Below, in pieces: positions 23,341 through 34,219 of a stretch of DNA of 64,000 bases (within the stretch, counting starts at the first letter, position 1; each line of letters opens with the position of its first letter). This stretch comes from Eutypa lata. Taxonomy: Eukaryota; Ascomycota; Sordariomycetes; Xylariales; Diatrypaceae. The position numbers and the translations under genes are program-made. The DNA is taken from NCBI GenBank assembly GCA_022661535.1, contig JAKULF010000003.1:1736001-1800000 (forward strand). Reading direction: 5' to 3'. The notes beneath the pieces were generated by a model. It saw only the letters and a list, made by a program, of their open reading frames with translations, made no database searches and was not told the origin of the DNA.

Positions 23341-25882
23341 GGCAGCTCAGATATGTTTATCCGGCATTGGAATTCCTAGAAGGTTTACTCTTTCGGTTTA
23401 TCGTTTTCGGGTGGAACACTCGCCATGCTCATAATCGTTGCTTCCAGCACATTGGATTGGATCTCGTCGAACGCCTCAAGTCAGTTTTTCATATATGTGC
23501 CAACAAGCACCAACGCGTTACGAGAGGAAAAAGGAAAAAGAAAGGGTTTCATAATTTTTGCTGTTTTTTGGTTTGCCCTCTAGGTGGGAATAACCTCGCA
23601 AGAGTTAGGAGGTTGATATATAAAGAGTCAGTGGAAATCATTAATGGAGTCGGGGCGGGGCCCTCTCCCACACACATGAACTTTTCAAAGCATAGGGCCG
23701 GGCCTTCGGAGACGTCCGCGCAAGGCGTTTTATGGACCATCATCATCATCATTATCATTATCGTTGGTTAGGACAGGGGACAGATCAGGCAGGCTCCCTC
23801 ATTTTGTAATTTCATTTCCATTGTTGTTGTGTTTTATTGTCTTGAAAAAAAACACTGGATAGCTACGGCGACGAGCACTAGCATCTCCACACACGCACTG
23901 GGGAAGGAGCCAAAACCCATTGGGTTGGTTAACTAGGTTCTCTGGTAATCGGATGAAGGTATAGGATGAATGGTTGGTCGGCTGGTTGGTTGGATGAATA
24001 GGACGGACCGGATAGGACAGGACAGGCCAGGCCCGGCCCGGACATAGCTTACTTACTTGCTTACTTACATAGGATATCAAAGGGGGCAATAGCTACTGCT
24101 GCTGTTACTACTACGACGATGGTGGTGTCATTAGTTGCCCAAGTAATGAAAGAAGTCAAAGATCAAGTGATTGCTGTTTTCTGCTTGGAAGTTGTGCGAT
24201 TTGTGTGACCTTGTATGTTTTTGGATGTACTTAATATGGTGCGAGTTGAAGAAGTACCCGGGTGGACATGGGTTGGCCTCAGGGGGCGGATAGGCAGATC
24301 CATGCTACGAATAATATAGCTATCTAAATTTATATATACCTAACTAAGGGGTCCCAATCTTAACCTCCTGACAACATCGTTCACTGCCTACTTAACTGCT
24401 TCCCCGTCCGCTATAGATTGGACAGGGAGATATATTTTCCTCTATCCCTACTGTTGTAGCGTGCTAGGTTCAACTACAGGTTCGTTGAGGTGGGTTCGTG
24501 GTGACCGATATGTCTTCCTAGCTACCTTACCCAGGTGCTTACTTGCTTGCTCATCTAAGCACATCCGATACATATCAATGGGTTTCCTAGATGTGAATCT
24601 ACTCGGTGAACAGCTTGAATGATCCCGAGAGATCCGCTATGATTTGCTGTTGTTCTAGGGAAGGATGATGAAGATGCCGTTATGCATCACTCTCTATAGC
24701 ACTGGTGTTTCTTGGGACTATCCTGTTTGAAGGAGTAGGTCGGGGGAGAAGAGGCGCGCGGGAAATAAGAGGTTATATTAAAAGATAACTCTTAATAAAA
24801 GACAAGTCGGAGTTTCATTCTTCACTGTGATTGATTCTTCATAAGATCACTGCATAAGATGCATATGGGATTTTTTGACGGAGGCGGGAGGCCGATGTCA
24901 TCCTGTAATTAGCAAGAACCGGCATATTAGAACATCTGATGGACAGGGAAGACTCGTATCTGCATATCAATAAATGTGCAGTGAGCGACCAAGATATCTT
25001 CACGGTTCCAATAAGAATATATTAGAATTACAGCGGTGGCATTGCCATCATATTCACTCCTTCATTCCCTGTCAGATAACCATTTACGGACGTCTTAAAA
25101 GTTTCGAAACCCACAACGTCAAATACCCCAAGGCTTCTCCTTATGAAAATATAGACATAAAACAGGAGACAACTACTATCTTCGCTTCTTAGGTAAGGGG
25201 TTAGTGAGTTGATCGTTGATTTTAACTCGAGGATACTTCACTAAAGGAGTAACTATTATTATTCTTAATCATATAGCACTTGGACGAATGGCCATCTTTT
25301 ACTATACGTTCGGAAAGCTTCGTTCGGTATTGATTATGTGAATAAATACATAGCATATGGTATTTACATGTGTTAACACGCGGGTAGGTAGAAGTACATA
25401 ACGTATAAAATAAGTATGAAGTAGGTAATCATGCAACCTTGAAATTTTGCTGTTTGAATGGACTGCTCGTTTGTATGCGGGGCTGTCAGCCAACAACAGC
25501 GCCGCCCGCCCTTCGTTCAGCGCTTACTTACATACCTTCCTACATTCATGCCTACAATTCAATTTCAAATTGATGCACAAACTCGACTCAAAGAAAAGAC
25601 ATTCATAGTGGATTGGGCCAGAGAAGTGGCCGGCAATTATCAACATCCTCGTCACCAGCCTGTTCATCGCCTAGTACCTCTCTAGGATACCTTGGGGCAG
25701 CTTGAAGTGGTGAATTGTCGCAAGGCTCGCTACTTAAACGTTCACTCGTCTTGATTCCCTTCTTCTCAATCAGACTGGATAATCATACCACTTCAGTCTA
25801 TGATACCTAATCATTCAACCTAGCCCGGCTAGCAAAGCATAGGAAACATATGGTCTATCATTCTAGCTATCTATAACCTAAA
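23341..25882. other. Intergenic region downstream of adenylate cyclase
   Basis: About 2.5 kb without a supported gene. It includes simple sequence such as ATC/ATT triplets near 23738-23762 and GGTT and ACTTACTTGC-like tracts near 23970-24070. The open frames (23337-23771, 24974-25192, 25458-25685) show no recognisable content. Confidence 0.5.
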
Positions 25883-27997
25883 ATGCCGAACTACTCGGGA
25901 CAAGGCCCGCGTCCGAGCCATTGCTCAGAGACCGGATCTCGGGGAGAATCCCCACCACCGCCTTACTCGGCGAAATCCCGAACCTCAGAACCGCCCCCCT
26001 ATCATCAAGGTCCGCGAGCCAACGAGCAGACTCCGCTTCTTAGCCGGAGCGAGCGAGTGACTATTACCCAAGAGACTTATATGAGAACGACATGGGAAGG
26101 GCCCCATTACCAACAAAGCCACCAGGCCCAGAGAAGATCAGACACGGGTCTACAGCGGCTGGGAACAGTCTTCTCCGTGTTCGGTGGGATCTTTTTGATG
26201 TCAGCCCTTGTCTGGTATTTCATGCGGCACGAGAACCTGAGTCTTTGGCCGAGTCCGCCACCGCTTCCGACCTACACAGTGGCTATTATCGGTAGGTGAT
26301 CTTTTTTCTCTATAATATTAGGATCGAACACGACAGCTAAGTTCAATTCTTAACTAGGGGCTGGACCTGCCGGGCTGTCAGCTGCGTATCACTTATGAGC
26401 TTCCCCACCCGTCAAGGACGTCCACTTGGACATCACAATATTCGAGGCTGCCCGCTCTGCCGGCGGGAAACTAGCACTCTTCGACTCCGAGGGTAGTCGG
26501 TTGTTCCCATACAACGACAGCACGCTCGATCCGATATCTGCCGAAGATATCATGGGCCCTGCGTTGCTGTGGAGCAACCCCCTATTCACCCAAGCATCAG
26601 AACATATCCTAGGGGATGAGGTCGAATTCTATGATTTACCGAGCCAGGAGGTGGGACAGTGAGTAGCTTGCTAGACACTATATTTTTCCTCTCAAACACA
26701 CGCACACATACACACACACACATTTAAATAAATCTAACTCATCCACCAGCTATTCCCTAGACCGACAGTGGGTCGTGCAGACGACCCGACCTTACGGCGA
26801 GACTCCCACGATGGAATGGATCGGCCTGATATTTCGCTACGGCTCGTCGGTCTGGGACGCGGGAAGAATGCTGGGCGAGGTCAACCTGCGCGAAATGATC
26901 CGGGACGCCCCGCTGTCGCCCAGCGTGCCTAAGATCCTGTCATCCCTAGGGCTCACGGGGCTCGCGCAGGAGTGGGCCGCCGAGACGCTGAGCCACCGGC
27001 ACATCAGCGACGCGTACGTGGAGGAGCTCATCGCGCCGCAGGTCGAGCGGGGGCCGAACTTGCGGATCCCCAAGATGAACGGTCTCGCGATGATCATGGC
27101 CGCTGCGCAAGAAGACTCAGCCTCCAAGCACGCGGGCGGAGACTTCGTGGAGCGGATGGGACGGGTCGCGCGGTCTCTCCGCGGCGTCGATGTTCGCACG
27201 AACTCGAAGGTCACCGGTATCAAGCGCACTCAGCTCGACGGGGATAGGGAGGCCTGGCTCGTCCAGAACGAGGGGTTTGGTCATGCCCAGATCGAGGCGT
27301 TCGATCAGGTGATCGTAGCGGCGCCGGGCCTCGAGCAACAGCGGCTGATTGATAATCCCATCCGAGGTAGTGCTACTGCTTATAGTGATGGTGGTGAGGG
27401 TGATGGTGATGATAGCGACGATGATGACGATGTCGGGGTCGAGGAAGCGGTGGACTTCGACCCCGTGTACGTCACTTTCTTCACGACATCCGAGCCCCTG
27501 CGGAGACCCGTCCCTGGCGCAGACGAGGCGTGGATTCCACCACAGGTCCTGTTCATGGACTCCAAAAGGGGCACGCACGAGGTTGCCTACGTGCGGGGCG
27601 TAGTCCGACACCGAGATGACGGGAGCAGCGATGTCGAACACCTCTACCGCTACGTCACAGAGGAGAACATGGAGGATATCCTGTCCGCAGACCCTGCGGT
27701 TACCTGGGTATACCATCGTCGGGTGAGTTCCTATACCTATCATCTTTTCTTTTATCCTCTAAAAATAGCCACATCATAATAAACGAACTGACATGGAAAC
27801 TTCTATAGCTCGACTACGCATACCCCTTGACGTACCCCCGGGCGCAATATCCCTCGTTCAGACTAGGTGACGGGTTATGGACGACTGGGGCTATCCACAG
27901 CATCGGGAGCACGGTTGATCTCAGTTGGCTGGCTGGCAAGATCGTTGCTCGAGAGGTCATTAATACGATGAGCAAGAATAAGTTTCATGAGGTCTAG
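25883..27997 (+). pseudogene. Membrane-anchored prenylcysteine-oxidase-like gene with in-frame TGA
   Basis: Four exons (25883-26291, 26358-26658, 26750-27722, 27809-27997) join in phase across 624 codons, but codon 150 (26396-26398) is TGA. Prenylcysteine oxidases are FAD enzymes that cleave the thioether of prenylcysteine released from degraded prenylated proteins, in lysosomes in mammals. Residues 1-92 form a Pro-rich, presumably cytosolic tail with PPPPY (24-28), PPPY (37-40) and EQTPLL (48-53). A membrane span lies at about 93-114, then a Rossmann FAD motif AIIGAGPAGLSAAYHL (GxGxxG at 136-141), interrupted directly after by the TGA, then ITIFEAARSAGGK. The family domain follows (MEWIGLIFRYGSS, MNGLAMIMAAA, LDYAYPLTYPRAQYPSFRL). 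An acidic insert lies near 27400-27445. No plausible intron removes the TGA without losing the FAD fold. One C-to-T change from CGA (Arg, as in related enzymes) would explain it. It may be a young pseudogene, a null allele or a sequencing error. Confidence 0.8.
26697..26731. repeat. CA-rich microsatellite in an intron
   Basis: An imperfect (CA)n tract lies inside the third intron-exon interval of the prenylcysteine-oxidase-like gene, between the donor at 26659 and the acceptor before 26750. It is ordinary simple sequence. Confidence 0.8.
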
Positions 27998-28778
27998 CTA
28001 ATAGGGTAGACCCAACTCCATCCCCAATGAGTAATGCCGTCTCTCCTAACATGGGCTATAATACGGCGTTATAAATCAACTACAGATTTATGTACTCTGT
28101 TTGGTCGGTTGCCTCGCCATGATGTGTGCTTACATACTAATAATACATTGGCAGAGAGCATCTCAGGGAGTAAAGGAACCGAAGTTTATGTAATATAGCT
28201 AGTGAAATATAAGCTCCTACAATAACACTGGGAATTATCCGCTATAAGAGGTGTAGATATTAACCCACTATATTCAGAAGGATTCGTGAGCTTCGAGCCA
28301 TAAGTGCGATTTCGCTACCTGCTTCTCAGTTATCGGCTTCTACTTTTAACAAGACCCCGCAGCACTCTTCAGCTTCGGGACCTCTCGTAGACGGAAACAA
28401 GTGCTGGCTCAAGCCATGACTATTATTGTAGAGTAGATCAATCATCAGGGGGGGCAGGGGCTTATGTACATATGTCTTGGCGACATGTGCCAAGCTTCCA
28501 TTCTTGTGGAGGTTCAAGGGGCCCTTGTGTCTCTCGGAGCTGGAAGATTATTATCCGGCGGGGTGTTGGCGATTTCGAGGGGGTACAATGTACCTAAGTA
28601 AGCCCCGCTATCGCAAAAGTGACTCTTAGTTGAAATTTTGAGTCAAACCCCCGCCTTGACCAAAGTCTTGAATCACAACCTTGGAAATTCCGATTTCTAG
28701 ATATAAAATCTTCATTCGCGTCTAACGTAGACAGAGAAAAACAAGGAAGAATCGAAAAGGTCAATTGCCTTCTCCATC
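27998..28778. promoter_or_regulatory. Intergenic region upstream of lysyl-tRNA synthetase
   Basis: About 0.8 kb between two plus-strand genes: the 3' flank of the oxidase-like gene and the promoter of the lysyl-tRNA synthetase gene. No gene is supported. Confidence 0.5.
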
Positions 28779-30775
28779 ATGGCTGATTCTGCCGTCGCCG
28801 AGGCCACTGAGGCCGTTGGAAAGCTCCATCTAGATGAGGTGACTGGAGAGATGATTTCCAAGACCGAACTCAAGAAGCGCCAGAAGAAGCGTGAGAAGGA
28901 AGGGAAGAAGGAGAGCAAGCAACCAACAGAACAGACCCAGAAGAAGACTAAGAGTGCCGAAGAGGATGAGAGCAACCTTACGCCCAACCAAGTATGACCG
29001 GAACATCACTCACTTACAAGCGACAGTAGCTAATAGGGAGTCATAGTATTTCGAGATTCGATCCAAGACCGTGAACGAACTCCACGCCCAGGGAAAGGCA
29101 TATCCACACAAATTCCATGTTACATACGACATTCGCAACTTCGCCGAGGAATTCAAGCACCTGAAGAATGGCGAATCAGATAAATCCAAGTCCATCCAAC
29201 TTGCCGGCCGTGTATACGTCAAACGGTCCGCCGGCGCAAAGCTTTTCTTCTACGACCTCCGCTCCGAGGGTACCCGACTGCAAGTCCTTGCCCAAGCCCA
29301 AGAGGTGACCGAAGGTGCCCCTGATTTCGAGTCCCAACACATAAATCTGCGCCGTGGTGATATCATCGGTGTGCGCGGCTTTCCCTCTCGAACGAACCCC
29401 AAGAAGAAGCAGGGCGAGGGTGACCAGTCCGGTGAATTGTCCATCGCCGCTACCGAAGTCGTTCTCCTGTCCCCATGCCTGCACCAGATTCCCAGTGACC
29501 ACTTCGGATTCAAGGACCCCGAGCAGCGTTTCCGACAGAGATACCTGGACTTGATGATGAATGACAAGTCACGCAACGTCTTCGTTACTCGCGCCAAGGT
29601 TGATACGTTTATCCGGAGATGGTTCGATGATCGTGAATTTCTCGCCGTGCAGACTCCTATGCTGAACACTATCGCTGGTGGTGCTACTGCCAAGCCTTTT
29701 GTCACCCACCACAACGATCTGGATATGGAGATGTTTCTTCGTATAGCACCAGAGCTGTACCTGAAGATGTTGGTTGTCGGAGGCCTGAACCGAGGTGAGT
29801 TGGTGTTATGTCTTGAACCTTAACGCTCTGCTAACGTTGTCAGTCTACGAAATCGGACGTCAATTCAGAAACGAGGGCATTGACTTAACACACAACCCCG
29901 AATTCACGACTTTGGAGTTCTATATGGCCTATGCCGACGTAAACGACCTGATGGACATGGCTGAGGAGCTTGTATCTAGTCTGGTTAAGCATATCCACGG
30001 GTCGTACAAGACCACATACCACACGGTGAAGGGCGAGGAACTCAGCATCAACTGGGAGGCCCCGTGGCGTCGCATCGATATGATACCAACTCTGGAGGAA
30101 TTAACTGGCGAGAAGTTCCCACCCGCGGAAGAATTACACACCGAGGAGACCGGCGCCTTCTTCAAGAAGGTTCTAGCCAAGACTCAAATCGAGTGCACGC
30201 CTCCTTTGACTAATGCTAGAATGCTCGACACCCTGGTCGGCCACTTCCTCGAGGATCAATGTGTAAGTAGGATTTAAAACCGCAAGAGATTCCGCCACTA
30301 ATTCGATTATAGATCAACCCGACTTTCATAACAGGGCACCCTCAGATGATGAGCCCACTCGCTAAGAGTTCACGAACGACTCCTGGGCTATGCGAGCGGT
30401 TCGAGGTTTTCGTCTCCAAGAAGGAGATCATCAATGCGTACGTCCTGAACTTTTCCTTCTTTTCTTCTTTCCCCCTCCCCACTGGTATAGTGAGATGGGT
30501 GGATGGATGGATGAGGGCTGACATATAGCACTGTTAGTTACACGGAGTTGAACGTCGCGAGCGAACAGCGCCTGCGGTTCGAGGAGCAAGCCCGCCAGAA
30601 GGACCAGGGCGACGACGAAGCCCAGCTCGTCGATGAGACGTTCTGCAAGGCCCTCGAGCACGGCCTACCGCCTACTGGCGGTTTCGGCATGGGCATCGAC
30701 CGGTTAATCATGTTCCTGACCGACAACTACAGCATCCGGGAGGTGTTGGCCTTCCCGACGATGAGACCAGAATAG
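28779..30775 (+). CDS. KRS1: Lysyl-tRNA synthetase, cytosolic (class II)
   Basis: Five exons (28779-28991, 29047-29794, 29844-30262, 30313-30437, 30538-30775) keep phase and give 580 residues, close to yeast Krs1 (591). It charges tRNA-Lys in the cytosol. The N-terminal 71 residues hold the Lys-rich eukaryotic extension ([16 protein letters not shown]). The anticodon-binding OB fold follows ([33 protein letters not shown]). The class II core has motif 1 around [10 protein letters not shown]...FLAVQTPML, motif 2 [19 protein letters not shown] (about 328-346) and motif 3 [16 protein letters not shown] (about 549-564). No mitochondrial presequence is visible. The start ATG has a good context (ATCATGG). 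All key motifs are intact. Confidence 0.97.
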
Positions 30776-33700
30776 ACGTGGTAGAAGATATCGCATCAAA
30801 AGTCATCGTGTCAAGAAGACTTGGCTCGATTGGGTCTGCTCGATCCTCTTGGGACCAGATGAGGTACTTGGTTAAAACGCAGGTACTTCTTCTCATCAGC
30901 TCGCTAGGACTATAGAACGAGGTTTCTTACTAGATCCTCTTGCGCATTTTGTGCAGGTTGTGTGTAGGTGATCTAGCAGCACAATGCTGATAAAATGAGC
31001 GAGCATCTGATATACCCACATGTTGGGGCTACATGGTGTCACGGGGTTTCGTCCTATGTACGCATGTTATGATACTACAGCTATGGGGGTTGTTACTAGA
31101 GGCATAATAAAAGTCCTTGGGTTTTAGAACCTATGATTCCCATCATTATTCCGCTGATTTCTTGAGCTCACGTCCGTTTAAAAAACATGTTTCGACACAT
31201 CCAAAATAGCTCAAAGGGGTACACCAACGGTACTGTTCTTCAGGGCCAGAAACTCCAAGCTGGTTGTTGCAGACGGCTACATTATAGTATAGTTGTATGG
31301 CATTGACTAATGACGACAAACGATATTTACGCTATAATTGGGCGCCTCAAGGGCAAGAGAAAAGTTGCTTCTAATTGTGCTCGCATGGGGTGGTGACCTG
31401 TAGGAAATGTGTAGCTAACTAATTGGAGGCTAGGTGTTTCCCCCGACGCTGAAATGAAGAGGGATATATATAATAAGATAGGGGAAATAGGTACACACGA
31501 GATAGCGTGAGAGACAATTGGTGTTGGTGGTATCATCAATAATGTTGCAAGCCAAGTACAAAGGCTGTTTGGCATCTGAAAGGGTGGTAGTAGGCTATAT
31601 TATACTAGGGCTCTCACTCCTTCCAGGACTGGGTTAGAGAAGCAGCAAAGGAACACAACGCAATTCGTTGCCTCTAATGCTTGGCTAAACCCCTCCCTTC
31701 CCCTTTCACTCCTCTCGAGGTGGGCTAAAAAAGCAGTGAAGGGGGCGGTAAACGCACGCATTGTTATGTTATGCCCATGCAGAGTGATTGGACGCAGATG
31801 GTACATCCCATATTAGACATAAGGGAGCACTGTAGATTTTGTTTCTCTGATCTATGTTTGTGTATCTAGCGCTCACCGCTACTTGAACTCAAGAAGCCTC
31901 AGAGGCAAACGCTGCCTTGTTCCGCAAATTCCAGCGATAGGTGGACACACCGAATCATGTATGGGATTGGGAGTGTGTGATGCACACCTACGTTATAGGG
32001 CTTCGTAGGCGTTTCATTTTTGACATCCCGGGGCGCGGCTCGGTATTTTGGGGCGCGGGGGAGGCTAGAAAAGTCACCCCCTGAGAGTATGAAATGCTAA
32101 CTTGTGAGAATAACAACCATCTATGCCAGGATATTTGTTGACATACCTAAGCCCGTGCTATTATTACAACTCTCAAGGTGAACTATGAAGGTTTATTGGT
32201 TATTTTACCAGTGGTTGTCAATCTACAATGCATATGAGTTGAGGGTTAAGTCTAAAATGGACCCCTAGAAAGAGAATCATGAGGGCACATAATAAACGTA
32301 GGTACTTACTCAGTCATCATTGCCCTCCCCTATTCACGGAAATAACCATGGAAGTGATTCATGCCTCTAGGCTAGAGTATCACAAATGGTTGGCTCGTTG
32401 TTTATATGTTTCCCCATGGCAATTGCATACCTGGGTAGTATTGCACCTTCAGAAAGGGCGTTTTTGAGCCGAGCTGAAGTCTACTTTCTGAGTGGTTGTC
32501 TACATATTGAAAGCATGTCTTAACAACTCTTAATAAGTAGGTAGGAAAAGCATGACTTTTGTATGGTCCCTTGATATGAACCAGAACCTAGCTCTAGCTA
32601 ATAACCGACGAGCTTAACACCATGCTTCATAATACCTAGTCGCAATCTTGAGTAGAGTTGTAGGGGGAGAAAAAAGTAGGCGATCGATAATTTTGTTCCG
32701 TGGGAAGAAATCTCCTGGAATTGAACTGGTGTGTAGCTGGATTTTACTTTTTCGAGAGTCAAATGGGGAGATAGACGAGATAGACGAGATATACGCATAA
32801 CATCACAATAGTTCCATTGACAACGATACTGGAGTATATTAAGGTACCTACCTAGGAGCCATGTAGGTACGAAGGCTCGGATCGATCCATCCTCTTCGGC
32901 TGAGCTAAAAATGCAGTGAAGTGGCCTTGCGTAGACATCCAAAACGGGCCGCGACCGAACATTGCCTGCATGGTGCATCCGAACCCTCAGGGTTCAAGGG
33001 AGAACGAGACGATCCCTCCAGAGACCAAAATGCCTATTTGTTAGGATTGAATAAGCTATTGGGTAAAGGTCATGTGGTCACTAAGACTTACGTTTGAGTA
33101 TGAAGACCAGGTTGAATAAAGTAAACTGGTAGGCACGGTACACATATGTGGACATAACATGCAGTATGTAGACGAATAGAGAATCTATTATAGCATTGAA
33201 CTTCCAACCCTAAATCCCAGGTAGGCAGAACTTATGTCTAGTAGCTAAATAAATGCTTGTTAAAAAGTATGAGGTCTTGCAGCTATTTATGTCTACCCGG
33301 TGGATTCCAGTAGTAAGTAATAAGTACATCGTAGTAGTATTCGTTGTTTGGATGGTTAATTCATGGTTCTGCTACCATGATGAGGAAATAGATCAGGAGG
33401 CCTAAACCCTTTAAATGTATAACCGTAGATAGGCCACTCACTATACGACCGTGGGTTTCATCGTCAATAATGGTAAGCCAACATACGATATGTACACATT
33501 GACAGGAAATCTAAGACAAATGGATACGCGATTCTGAGAAGAGAACCACGCATTAACATGTATTTGCAGACGCTTAGTTATTGTTCAACACTTCGGATCC
33601 TTCTCCCCTATTCATACGTTGCACGCACTATCCCTTCAAAGCAGAATAGCGGCATGTGAAAGGGATGCGTGGCACTAAGCCTCTATCTAGATCTTCAAGA

Positions 33701-34219
33701 GTTGCTCATTATTTAGGAGGGTTTTGCTATAGTGAGTGATATACGTAGACTAATTAACAGCACCGCTTCTTAAGAAGGGGGTAGGTATTCTGCCCCGAGC
33801 CGAGTTGAAATCAACCTCTTGAGCTCCATCTATCTAAAAGCCCTCCGTAGACATAAATCCATTAGACAAGCGCATCTTTTAATATCACCCACCCATTCTC
33901 TCCACATGCTTGTTCCTGCATATCTCCGTTGAACCTCAACTCGGTACATCCGCCCGTCTAGGTATACAGTAGTACCAAGCGCAAAGCCAGAAGAACGAGC
34001 GCAACTACATCCCAGCATCTTATTCATCTAGGCTTTTTTTGCCGACTGACTGACTAACTGATCAAACGATAAAGCCACGTAATTAGGACGCCCCTTCTCC
34101 CCCTCCATATTTTGTATACCGTAAAACTCCACAAGGGTTGACCCAAGTAATCAGCCCTACAGAATGAGGGAAAACCCCTTTATAAGAGACGAAGACAAGA
34201 CAAAGCTTCTCCTTCTTCT
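30776..34219. other. Long intergenic region between KRS1 and ARP9 3' ends
   Basis: About 3.4 kb between two convergent genes with no supported coding region. The open frames (31327-31575, 32279-32467, 32598-32978, 33830-34027) are short, have poor context and resemble nothing known. It contains TAGGTA-type tracts (about 32843-32870) and a small GAGATAGAC repeat near 32768-32790. Confidence 0.5.

Noticed and set aside
26386..26445. Possible 60 bp intron that would remove the in-frame TGA
   Set aside because: GT and AG exist, but removing this stretch would delete the second strand of the FAD fold and the ITIFEA block that the family conserves.
27117..27743. 208-codon minus-strand frame
   Set aside because: Mirror of the prenylcysteine-oxidase-like exon 3, which holds the family motifs.
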